A stretch of 13,307 bases of DNA, from positions 1 to 13,307 of the forward strand of contig JAVESN010000047.1 of the NCBI GenBank assembly GCA_034006575.1, written 5' to 3'. This DNA comes from Methanimicrococcus sp034006575. Lineage in GTDB: Archaea > Halobacteriota > Methanosarcinia > Methanosarcinales > Methanosarcinaceae. Position numbers and translations under genes: made by a program. Below are positions 1 to 6,323 of the stretch, in pieces. Under the pieces are notes generated by a model. That model worked only from the letters and a program-made list of their open reading frames with translations. It was not told the DNA's origin and made no database searches. Every line of letters starts with the position of its first letter. Positions within the stretch are counted from its first letter, which is position 1.

Positions 1-148
1 TTTAATTCTATTTTATTTTGTTTTTCTTTTTCGTTTTTTAATTCTATTTTATTTCATTTTCCTCTTTTCGTTTTTTAATCTTATTTTATTTTATTTTTCT
101 CTTTTCGTTTTTTAATCTTATTTTATTCCATTTCTTCCTCTTCGTTTT
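1..148. repeat. 37-bp T-rich tandem repeat, about four copies
   Basis: The dinucleotide cg followed by six T recurs at 32, 69, 106 and 143, an exact 37-bp period. A first partial unit at 1-31 is offset by one base. The units are almost pure pyrimidine with A interruptions, and the fourth copy decays after about 148. The array contains long T runs on the + strand, so it could also end transcription of a + strand gene lying before the window. It has no coding content. Confidence 0.85.
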
Positions 149-403
149 TTGGTTATATCTATTCTTTTGTTTTCATTTTTATTTTTTTATTTCTCCATTC
201 ATTTTTTCATTTTATGCGTTTTTTTGTTTTTATTTTTATTTTTTGATAATTTATTGAAATAGTTTTTTTATATGAGTTTGTCTTTAGTTATCTGCGGATA
301 TTTTATGTTTTAAAATATTTACTGTAATCGGGTTTAAAATATTTTATATTTGTTATTATTGGGTTATTATTGTCATATTTATATTTTTTTTGATGTGATT
401 GAA
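149..403 (+). promoter_or_regulatory. AT-rich spacer with a possible promoter for the membrane protein gene
   Basis: No gene is visible here. The stretch is T-rich to about 260. It then holds two similar AT blocks, 308-320 and 334-346, both built on TTTAAAATATTT. The second lies 58-70 bases before the ATG at 404, a plausible position for an archaeal TATA box with a leader of about 30-40 bases. In such AT-rich DNA this cannot be told from background with certainty. Confidence 0.3.
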
Positions 404-856
404 ATGATTATGAAAGTTCTTTTTCAAGAAACTTTATTGGCTAAATTCACCGCGCTTGAAGTCATCAACGCGTTTTTGGGAATTTATATCGTTTCCGTTT
501 TAATTTTTATGTGGTATTTCGGCGTAATTCCTTCAGCCTTTTTATATCTCACGCCATTTGTCGGCATCGTTTTATTGGCGTACCATATCAAAATATCCGC
601 CGACGTTCAAAAATCCGTTGCATGCAGCGGGAGCTTATTAAATTTGAAATTCGCTTCTTCGACGGGCTCTACCTTTATATTATTCCTGTCGTCCATTCTT
701 TGTTTGATTGCCGGTTGTTTCTCTTCGTTGACGCTCGCATTTGTCCTTTCTTTGCTTTTCGTTTTGAATCACGCGCTTTATATCAGCATTGATAAAAATC
801 AAATTCGGTCTGAAACGCAAAAGAAAAAATATCAGTCCCTGCTTGCTTCGGCATAA
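404..856 (+). CDS. Small four-helix membrane protein of unknown function
   Basis: A protein of 150 residues if started at the ATG at 404; the ATG at 410 is as good, and the frame stays open to a TTG at 350. I do not recognise the family. From the 404 start, hydrophobic segments lie at about residues 18-37, 41-62, 88-105 and 107-127, giving two helical hairpins joined by a polar loop (about 63-87) that contains a Cys. The C-terminal 20 residues are charged and Lys/Gln-rich and probably cytoplasmic. There is no signal peptide cleavage site and no catalytic motif. No good Shine-Dalgarno sequence precedes either ATG. The gene stands alone between a repeat-filled spacer and a convergent phosphate unit. 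Base composition is typical of a low-GC gene and the hydrophobic pattern is coherent, so I think it is real. Its role is unknown. Confidence 0.6.
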   Translation: MIMKVLFQETLLAKFTALEVINAFLGIYIVSVLIFMWYFGVIPSAFLYLTPFVGIVLLAYHIKISADVQKSVACSGSLLNLKFASSTGSTFILFLSSILCLIAGCFSSLTLAFVLSLLFVLNHALYISIDKNQIRSETQKKKYQSLLASA

Positions 857-908
857 ATTTCATTTTTTTTAATAAATTCTCACTTTTTCCCCCTTTTTCT
901 CTTTTATA
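857..908 (+). terminator. T-tract terminator after the membrane protein gene
   Basis: Directly after the stop codon come T8, then further T runs separated by C runs on the + strand. Archaeal RNA polymerase terminates at such U-rich tracts without needing a stem. Confidence 0.55.
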
Positions 909-957
909 ATAATCGCAATCAAAAAAACAGGCGGAAAACGTCTCCCTTAATTCTGAC

Positions 958-984
958 AATATTTTTCCGTCCCGAAAAAATATT
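958..984. repeat. Near-perfect hairpin in a convergent spacer
   Basis: The 12-base arms 958-969 (AATATTTTTCCG) and 973-984 (CGAAAAAATATT) are inverted complements with one mismatch, separated by a 3-base loop. It lies between two convergent genes, past the T-tract of the upstream one. It may be a barrier to read-through or an RNA 3' end structure. No U tract follows it on the + strand. Confidence 0.55.
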
Positions 985-1020
985 CAGGCCGGGATAAATA
1001 AAAACGAAAACATAAACCAA

Positions 1021-1180
1021 ATGACAAAAGTCGGCCAAGCTGCAAACGACGGTCAAACAGCAAACGTTGCTAAGCCGCAAACACCGGCTAAGATGCAAAC
1101 GCCGGCCAAAACTGATTTGCTAAGCCGCAAATAAAAACCGAACGAAAAACGCTTCTGAGTCGCGAATAAAAATCAAACGG
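1021..1180. other. Repetitive higher-GC island, perhaps a degenerate small ORF
   Basis: The motif gcaaac recurs at 1042, 1060, 1077 and 1095 (spacing 18, 17, 18), and the longer block gctaagccgcaaa occurs twice, near 1069 and 1119. The island is clearly richer in G+C than the flanking spacer. An ATG frame at 1021-1134 would give a 37-residue Ala/Gln/Lys/Thr-rich peptide, but it has no ribosome binding site and the 17-base spacing breaks the repeat phase. I regard it as a decayed tandem repeat or gene remnant rather than a proven gene. Confidence 0.35.
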
Positions 1181-1261
1181 CGCCGTAAAAAAACGTAAAC
1201 AAAAATCGGTTGCGTATATAAAAATGCCGCCGCCAAGCAACAAAAACAATCTGCGCTTTTC

Positions 1262-1310
1262 AAAAAAATGAAAAATAAAAAGGCGAAAAAATAAAAAATA
1301 TATTAAAAAG
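1262..1310 (-). terminator. T-tract terminator for the phosphate unit
   Basis: Read on the minus strand, the bases just after the DUF47 gene contain successive T5-T7 runs (A runs on the + strand). They lie 25-75 bases beyond its stop codon. Together with the tract at 857-908, each convergent gene has its own terminator before the middle of the spacer. Confidence 0.5.
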
Positions 1311-1334
1311 TGATTTGAGTTTTCCGCAAATAAC

Positions 1335-2027
1335 TTAAATCTTTTTAATCAATATTTTTCTTAAAATATCGCTTGTTCCGGCTGTTTTATCGGCGATGTC
1401 TCCGATGTTGTCCACCAACCGGGAGGTGTGATAAACGCACGGGCCGCCGATTTCGTTTTCATAGTCGAATATGGTGTTTAAAACATCGATTTCATAAATG
1501 TCCACTTCATATTCGTTTTTCTCAATTTCCGGAATCATGTCGATGGTTTTTTGGATTTCTTTTTTGCTGTATGAGGTCGCTTCCAAATTTTCCATGGTTT
1601 CCATGACTTTTTCATATCCGTGAATGCATTTTAATGTCATTTGCATAAGCTCGCGCAATTTGTCATTAATTTCTTCCGGAAGTTTGCTGTCTCGAACCGT
1701 CATCCAATGGGCGGCATTTTGGGCTAAATTGGCAATGTTGTCCTGTGATTTTAAAAAAGACATTAAATCATTCGTGTCCAATTTAATCACGACGGAATTC
1801 GGCAAAACCGCCTGAAATTGCTGTTTCATCTTATCGGCTTCATATTCCAAATCATCTATCTTTTTACAAAGCAATTTCGTTTTTTCAAAATCGCCTTCCA
1901 AATAAACATCCAACATTTCTTCTAAGCAACCAACAGCCTCAATTACTTTTTTTGAATGTTTTTCAAGGGCATCCATCGGGGAATCCATAAATATTGTCAA
2001 TATGGACCTCATATATCGGGTAGGCAT
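1335..2027 (-). CDS. PhoU-like DUF47 (TIGR00153) phosphate transport regulator
   Basis: A 230-residue, almost wholly helical protein of the DUF47/TIGR00153 family, distant relatives of PhoU that usually sit beside Pit transporters and are thought to modulate phosphate uptake. Family features seen are the N-terminal RSILTIFMDSP followed by DALEKHSKKV, repeated acidic Glu/Asp-rich helices (IDDLEYEADKMKQQF near 58-72; DIYEIDVLNTIFDYE near 176-190) that in PhoU relatives bind metal clusters, and the C-terminal VDNIGDIADK segment. The length fits the family. The start at 2027 is favoured by GGTGAT (minus strand, 2038-2033), five bases before the ATG; many homologues start at the second Met (2012). 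It lies 125 bases after pit on the same strand, so they probably share a transcript, though the spacer is long enough for a second promoter. It is cytoplasmic and probably touches Pit. The family call is firm; the regulatory role is inferred. Confidence 0.88.
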   Translation of the reverse strand: MPTRYMRSILTIFMDSPMDALEKHSKKVIEAVGCLEEMLDVYLEGDFEKTKLLCKKIDDLEYEADKMKQQFQAVLPNSVVIKLDTNDLMSFLKSQDNIANLAQNAAHWMTVRDSKLPEEINDKLRELMQMTLKCIHGYEKVMETMENLEATSYSKKEIQKTIDMIPEIEKNEYEVDIYEIDVLNTIFDYENEIGGPCVYHTSRLVDNIGDIADKTAGTSDILRKILIKKI

Positions 2028-2152
2028 GATTCATCACCAAATTTTTTAAAAATATGATTCCAAAAATATTGAATCATTATTAAATAATTCTGATTTAATT
2101 ATTTAATGTTTTTCAATATTTCTTTTCTTAAAGCTTTCTCTTCTATATCATT
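2028..2152 (-). promoter_or_regulatory. Pit-to-DUF47 spacer with a repeated ATGATTC motif
   Basis: This AT-rich spacer holds ATGATTC at 2054-2060 and its inverse GAATCAT at 2071-2077, with 10 bases between them. A third copy, part of ATGATTCAT, covers 2026-2034 across the DUF47 start codon. The pair could be an RNA hairpin or an operator. This is a pattern only, with no known regulator attached. Confidence 0.3.
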
Positions 2153-3196
2153 TTATCCGAGGAATATTTTGGATAAAACGAAGAAGAATATTCCTGAAAC
2201 AATCGCTGCTGCCGGAACTGTAATGACCCAAGATGTGACAATGTTTCGAATGACTTTTAAATTGATGCTGGACAATCCGCCGGCAAGTCCGACACCGATG
2301 ACCGCGCCGACAAGCGTGTGCGTTGTTGAAACAGGAAGTCCGATAAAACTGTTCGACAAAACGATTGCCGCGGTTGAAAATTCCGCGGCAAAACCTCTTG
2401 TTGGCGTTAATTCCGTGATTTGGTGGCCGACAGTGTCAATGACTTTATAACCCCATGTCGCTAAACCGATAACAATTCCGACACCGCCGAGGAGTAATAA
2501 TGTATTCGTTAAACCGAGTCCGGATATTCCCGACCAGCCATAAATATCAAAAACCGCATAAAGCGGGCCAATCGCATTTGACACATCATTTGAACCGTGC
2601 GCAAACGCAATAAAACAAGCTGTTATCACTTGAACAACAACGAATTTTTTCTCTATATCCGGAACATTTTTTGCTTCCGTCAGAAACTTTTTTCGAATAA
2701 TAAAGAAAATGACATAAGCAATAATTCCGCCCAAAAGAGGTGACAACAACCAGCTGGCAACAATATTCAACAAAGAAAACCATTGAATATCAGAAAATGA
2801 AATAAAACCGTATAATACACAAACCAATCCGAATCCTAAAACAGAACCGATCAACGAATGCGTTGTTGAAACCGGGATTCTGTAAAGCGTTGCCACCGTA
2901 ATCCATGAGCCTGCCGCCAAAATGACGCCGAGCATACCGACTGCGATAATGGTCGGATCAATCGTCGCAATCGGGTCCAATGAAACGATTCCTTTCCCGA
3001 CCGTTTTTGTGACATTCGCGCCGAATAAAACCGCGCCGGCGAATTCGAATATAGCGGCCAATATAATCACTTGTTTCATGGTCAACGCTTTTGAACCGAC
3101 AGAGGTTCCCATCGCGTTTGCAAGATCATTGGCGCCGATATTCCAGGCCATATAAAATCCGGCTAATATCAAAGCTACACCGAGAATAATATCCAT
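2153..3196 (-). CDS. pit: Inorganic phosphate transporter, Pit/PHO4 family
   Basis: A 347-residue integral membrane permease that takes up phosphate, probably as a metal-phosphate complex or with a coupling cation. It shows the duplicated PHO4 architecture. The N-terminal half has GANDLANAMGTSVG at about residues 21-34 and PVSTTHSLIG at about 108; the C-terminal half has AHGSNDVSNAIGP at about 199 and PVSTTHTLVG at about 288. The paired GxND and PVSTTH motifs mark the two inverted repeats that form the substrate path. About ten hydrophobic segments are present, with a charged cytoplasmic loop at about residues 167-185. The ATG at 3196 is chosen because TGAGG lies six bases before it; a TTG at 3208 would add four residues. 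It is the first gene of a two-gene unit with the DUF47 protein, the usual pairing in archaea and bacteria. It is transcribed divergently from the kinase gene at 3352. Confidence 0.95.
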   Translation of the reverse strand: MDIILGVALILAGFYMAWNIGANDLANAMGTSVGSKALTMKQVIILAAIFEFAGAVLFGANVTKTVGKGIVSLDPIATIDPTIIAVGMLGVILAAGSWITVATLYRIPVSTTHSLIGSVLGFGLVCVLYGFISFSDIQWFSLLNIVASWLLSPLLGGIIAYVIFFIIRKKFLTEAKNVPDIEKKFVVVQVITACFIAFAHGSNDVSNAIGPLYAVFDIYGWSGISGLGLTNTLLLLGGVGIVIGLATWGYKVIDTVGHQITELTPTRGFAAEFSTAAIVLSNSFIGLPVSTTHTLVGAVIGVGLAGGLSSINLKVIRNIVTSWVITVPAAAIVSGIFFFVLSKIFLG

Positions 3197-3351
3197 TTTT
3201 TTCCTCAATCCTCACATCTTTACGTTTTAAAATGAGGTGAGAAGTTTCAGATGGAATATATACTTATTTTCTATATTCTATATATTCTAAATAGTTTTTG
3301 CCGGAAAATCTTTATTATCTTTTACGGTCTTTTCTCCGATGTTGAAATATT
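3197..3351. promoter_or_regulatory. Divergent promoter region between pit and the P-loop kinase gene
   Basis: The region holds AT-rich blocks at about 3253-3262 (atatatactt, TATA-like for pit on the minus strand) and 3271-3290 (repeated ctatattcta, usable in either direction). A pit start there would give a leader of roughly 30-40 bases. For the kinase, tttattat at 3311-3318 would place initiation close to the ATG, giving a nearly leaderless mRNA. That fits the lack of a Shine-Dalgarno sequence before 3352. Promoter calls here are tentative. Confidence 0.4.
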
Positions 3352-3876
3352 ATGACACGTTTTGAAAAATCATATCCAAAAAATATTGTTTTAATCGGCA
3401 TGCCGGGCTCCGGAAAAAGCACGACGGGCGTTTTGCTTGCCAAATCTTTAGGTTTTTCGTTTTTAGACACCGACCTTTTGCTTCAAGAACAAACCGGCAT
3501 GCTTCTTCAAAATCTGGTTGACTCAAAAGGCTTTTTTGGTTTTGTCGATATCGAAGAACAAATCCTTTCGGAATTAAACGTTTCAAACACCGTGATTTCC
3601 ACCGGCGGCAGCGTTATTTATGGCGAAAAAACAATGCGCCGCCTCAAACAAATCGGAACCGTCATTTTCTTAAACGTTTCCTTCCCGGAAATCATGCGCC
3701 GCATAAAAAATATTTCAACGCGCGGGATTGCGTTAAAAGACGGGCAAAGTTTGGAAAATCTCTACGCCGAACGGCTCCCGTTATATCAAAAATACGCGGA
3801 TTTGACCGTTTCGGGCGACAACCAAACCGTCGAGGAATTGGTGACCCGAATCACACAACGGCTTCAAAATTATTAA
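3352..3876 (+). CDS. Shikimate-kinase-like P-loop kinase with altered substrate residues
   Basis: A 174-residue P-loop kinase with the fold order of bacterial shikimate kinase (AroK). Walker A is GMPGSGKST at residues 16-24, the DTD motif is at 39-41, a GGS-type loop at 85-87 stands where shikimate kinases have GGG, the lid motif TRGIAL is at 123-128, and the C-terminal ERLPLYQKYAD contains Arg141. The canonical F-R-x-I-E-E segment, whose Arg (Arg58 in the M. tuberculosis enzyme) holds the shikimate carboxylate, reads F-V-D-I-E-E at 64-69, so this Arg is missing. I recall similar sequences annotated as shikimate kinase in Firmicutes and methanogens; most archaea make shikimate phosphate with an unrelated GHMP kinase. 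It may be a shikimate kinase with a rearranged pocket or phosphorylate another small molecule. It stands alone, about 160 bases before dtdA and separated from it by T-tracts, so context gives no substrate. P-loop kinase is certain; the substrate is not. Confidence 0.8.
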   Translation: MTRFEKSYPKNIVLIGMPGSGKSTTGVLLAKSLGFSFLDTDLLLQEQTGMLLQNLVDSKGFFGFVDIEEQILSELNVSNTVISTGGSVIYGEKTMRRLKQIGTVIFLNVSFPEIMRRIKNISTRGIALKDGQSLENLYAERLPLYQKYADLTVSGDNQTVEELVTRITQRLQNY

Positions 3877-3879
3877 TTT

Positions 3880-3980
3880 CTTCTTTTTATATTCCTCCTT
3901 TTTTGTTTTCTCTTTTATATTTCTTTTATATTTCTTTTTTATTTTTTCTTTTACTTTTTCTTTTATTTTTTTGTTTAATT
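3880..3980 (+). terminator. Extended T-rich terminator region after the kinase gene
   Basis: Starting just after the stop codon, about 100 bases consist of T runs broken by single C, A or G bases, with several T6-T7 tracts. It would release + strand transcripts from the kinase gene before the promoter of dtdA. Confidence 0.5.
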
Positions 3981-4038
3981 TTTTATATTAGAAATAATGA
4001 TTTATTTGTTATTATCTAAAAGGAGATTCAGATTTAAA
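3981..4038 (+). promoter_or_regulatory. Promoter and leader of dtdA
   Basis: TTTTATATTA at 3981-3990 is a good archaeal TATA box. Initiation about 25 bases downstream would fall near 4015, leaving a leader of some 20 bases that contains AAGGAGAT (4019-4026) before the ATG at 4039. This decides the start: the upstream in-frame ATG at 3997 would precede the expected RNA start. The 12-base spacing from the Shine-Dalgarno core is slightly long. Confidence 0.5.
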
Positions 4039-5076
4039 ATGAAAAAAATAATTATCCTCATTTGCAGTTTACCGGATTCGGCAAGCGTGAATATGAAAGA
4101 TCGTTTGCTGGAAACCGAATCTTGGGTCAAAAAGGAAATCCCGTCCGTTGAAAAAATGAACGAAGCGCTGGAAAAATATCCGATTTTCATTCCCGAAAAA
4201 TTTACGGAAGAAAAACGCTTTTCAAATCGGTTGACCGATATTTATGAGCTTGAAAAAGAAAAAACGCTTTTCCAATTGATCTGTATCGACGGGAGAACCA
4301 TTTTCCAAGACGGTTTGGACAAGCGTTTGGAATATTTGGGATACATCGGCGACTTGATTGTTTTTTTGTCCAAACACAAAAGCCAAAGCGAAACCAAAGC
4401 ATTAACCGCTCACCCGACAGGCAATTATGAAAACGCGGATTTTGGCGGAAAACCATTTTCTCTTTCAAAACCCGCGCCGATCGAAATGAAAAAGCTTTTG
4501 CTTGTCATGAATCGCCTCAACGAAGAAACGAATTTGAATTACGACGTGACTTATGAAGTCACGCATCACGGTCCGACGGAACTTGACACACCGTCTTTGT
4601 TTATTGAAATCGGAAGCACCGAAAAGGAATGGACGGATAAAAATCCTGGAATGATTGCGGCAAAAGCGGTTCTTTCATTAGCCGATATTGAAGAGGTGGA
4701 AAATCCGGATGAAACGGACGAGATGGAAGAAATAAAGGAAAAGGAGTCCGCTTTATTGGAAAAGAATATTATCGCCGTTGCTTTTGGCGGCGGGCATTAT
4801 GCGGAGCGTCAAACCGCCGGCATATTTAAAACAAACATCGCTTACGGGCACATGTTTCCAAAACATACCCTTGAGACGATAACGGAAGAGGTTATTTTAA
4901 AAGCGTTTGAAAAATCGAACGCCGAAATCGCTTTCTTTGATAAAAAATCAATGCGCGGGCCGGATCGAAGAAGAATTGCGGAAATTCTTGAGAAAAGAAA
5001 TATACCGATTGTTAACGATAAAGATATCGTTGCCGAATACGGGGTCGGTTTTAATTTAAGAGAAAAGACGGAATGA
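4039..5076 (+). CDS. dtdA: D-aminoacyl-tRNA deacylase, archaeal DtdA (GEK1) type
   Basis: A 345-residue cytoplasmic hydrolase that cleaves D-amino acids from mischarged tRNA, protecting translation; the family occurs in archaea and plants and is unrelated in sequence to bacterial Dtd. Diagnostic motifs are HPTGNY at residues 125-130, YEVTHHGPTELDTP at 172-185 (paired His), FIEIGSTEKEW at 188-198, VAFGGGHYAERQT at 247-259 and the conserved C-terminal VGFNLRE. These His-rich motifs form the zinc-dependent active site. The start at 4039 is preferred over the in-frame ATG at 3997 on promoter and ribosome-site grounds. A strongly acidic stretch at residues 218-240, between the central and C-terminal motifs, looks like a lineage-specific insertion and makes the protein longer than the family's usual size of under 300 residues. 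A separate promoter lies before the next gene, so dtdA is probably monocistronic. Confidence 0.93.
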   Translation: MKKIIILICSLPDSASVNMKDRLLETESWVKKEIPSVEKMNEALEKYPIFIPEKFTEEKRFSNRLTDIYELEKEKTLFQLICIDGRTIFQDGLDKRLEYLGYIGDLIVFLSKHKSQSETKALTAHPTGNYENADFGGKPFSLSKPAPIEMKKLLLVMNRLNEETNLNYDVTYEVTHHGPTELDTPSLFIEIGSTEKEWTDKNPGMIAAKAVLSLADIEEVENPDETDEMEEIKEKESALLEKNIIAVAFGGGHYAERQTAGIFKTNIAYGHMFPKHTLETITEEVILKAFEKSNAEIAFFDKKSMRGPDRRRIAEILEKRNIPIVNDKDIVAEYGVGFNLREKTE

Positions 5077-5214
5077 AAAAATAAAAAGGTATTAAACGAA
5101 TAATGTTATTTTTTCAAAAACGAACATGATATATAATAGGGCATTTATATTTCCTATTCCCGTGAATACATAAATCTTAAATTTTAAAATTAAAAAAATA
5201 AAAGAGGAAATCAT
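5077..5214 (+). promoter_or_regulatory. Promoter and ribosome binding site of the MEMO-family gene
   Basis: ATATATAAT at 5129-5137 is a TATA-like box, with a second candidate (TTTATAT) at 5144-5150. Initiation would fall near 5160-5175, giving a leader of about 40-55 bases. AGAGGAAA ends seven to eight bases before the ATG at 5215 and is a good Shine-Dalgarno sequence. Confidence 0.5.
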
Positions 5215-6024
5215 ATGAGAGAACCCGTCGTTTCCGGATTATTTTATGAACCGACCGAATCCGGTTTAAAAAAACAATTGGAGCGCTTGTTTTCGGCGGC
5301 AAAAGACAAATCCGCCGAATCCGAAAAAACATTCGGCGTCGTCAGCCCGCACGCCGGATATATCTTTTCGGGAAAAACCGCCGCGATTTCAATCAACGCG
5401 TTAAAAAAAGCCCAAACCTACGTCCTTCTCGGACCGAATCATACCGGCCTTGGAAAACCCCTTTCTTACTCGGCAAACACCTGGAAAACGCCTCTCGGGA
5501 AAATTGAAGCCGACAAAGAATTGGCAAAATATTTTAAGGACAGCCGCGTCGTCCGAAACGAAGACGCTCACATTCGAGAACATTCCCTTGAAGTTCTCCT
5601 CCCGTTTTTACAATATAAAATGAAAGAAACGCCGTTTCAAATATTTCCGATTGCCATGGGCGATCAAAGCCGAGAAGCGGCCCAAGAAATCGCCGATATT
5701 TTAATTCCGCTCATGAATGAAAAATCCATCGCGGTCATCGCATCCAGCGATTTTTCACACTACGTTTCGGAAGATTCCGCAAAAGAAGAAGACGCGGTCA
5801 TCATCAAAAAAATTGAAGCGGGCGACGTGAATGAATTCTATAATTTCCTTTCAAGTTTTAATTCAAGCGTATGCGGTTACGGGCCGATTGCGGTTTTAAT
5901 GATGATTTCAAACGCGCTCAACGCCGAACCGAAATTATTGGAATACCGAACAAGCAACGAAGAAAGGGAAGCCAGAGAAGCCGAAGTGGTCGGTTACGCT
6001 TCAATCGCTTTTACACAATTTTAA
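5215..6024 (+). CDS. amrB: MEMO1-family protein (AmmeMemoRadiSam system protein B type)
   Basis: A 269-residue soluble protein of the MEMO family, which shares the fold of class III extradiol dioxygenases and LigB-like enzymes; its biochemical role in archaea is not settled. Putative metal-site residues equivalent to those of human MEMO1 are all present: His46 (SPHAGY), His76 (GPNHTG), Asp179 and His182 (SSDFSHY) and Cys220 (VCGYGPI). EHSLEVLLPFLQ at 122-133 is also strongly conserved. Length is normal. In some methanogens I recall a MEMO gene beside mevalonate kinase; here the two are about 5 kb apart. Neither AMMECR1 nor a radical-SAM partner is in the window. The family is certain. The symbol follows the AmmeMemoRadiSam nomenclature and does not prove membership of that system. 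Confidence 0.93.
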   Translation: MREPVVSGLFYEPTESGLKKQLERLFSAAKDKSAESEKTFGVVSPHAGYIFSGKTAAISINALKKAQTYVLLGPNHTGLGKPLSYSANTWKTPLGKIEADKELAKYFKDSRVVRNEDAHIREHSLEVLLPFLQYKMKETPFQIFPIAMGDQSREAAQEIADILIPLMNEKSIAVIASSDFSHYVSEDSAKEEDAVIIKKIEAGDVNEFYNFLSSFNSSVCGYGPIAVLMMISNALNAEPKLLEYRTSNEEREAREAEVVGYASIAFTQF

Positions 6025-6044
6025 ATCCGGAATAAAAAAATAAA

Positions 6045-6146
6045 GAAATAAAAAGAGTGAACAAAATAAAAAATAAACGAAATAAAAAGAGTGAACAAAA
6101 TAAAAAGTAAACGAAATAAAAAGAGTGAACAAAATAAAACAAAAAA
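6045..6146. repeat. 34-bp A-rich tandem repeat, three copies
   Basis: The unit beginning gaaataaaaagagtgaac starts at 6045, 6079 and 6113, an exact 34-bp period. The first two copies are nearly identical and the third decays after about 24 bases. The array is A-rich on the + strand, so on the minus strand it supplies T runs that could terminate pyrH transcripts. Confidence 0.88.
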
Positions 6147-6149
6147 ATA

Positions 6150-6323
6150 AAAAGTATAAGATGATTTGAGATAAAAAAGGCTGTCATTCCTTTATTTTTT
6201 TGACAAGAACTTATTTTTTTTGTTTTTACTTCTTATTTTTTTGTTTTTTTTGTTTTTTGTTTTTTTTAATTATTTGTTATTTTTTGCCATTTATTTGTTG
6301 TTTTTATGAGTTATTTTGCCATT
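6150..6323. terminator. T-rich convergent terminator between the MEMO gene and pyrH
   Basis: From about 6186 the + strand holds many T5-T8 runs, enough to stop MEMO transcripts. The order from left to right is MEMO gene, A-rich repeat, T-rich block, pyrH. Each transcript must therefore cross the other gene's terminator before reaching its own, and the two 3' ends would overlap by complementarity. No gene is visible in the 299-base spacer. Confidence 0.5.

Noticed and set aside
857..1334. Possible tRNA or other standard RNA gene in the spacer
   Set aside because: No cloverleaf elements such as a TTC-arm motif or paired acceptor ends could be found by eye.
2106..2450. 114-codon + strand frame over the 3' end of pit
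   Set aside because: It is antisense to conserved PHO4 sequence and is explained as a shadow of that gene.
3997..4038. Upstream ATG for dtdA adding 14 residues
   Set aside because: It lies about seven bases after the TATA box, before the expected RNA start, and the added residues are not part of the family's start.
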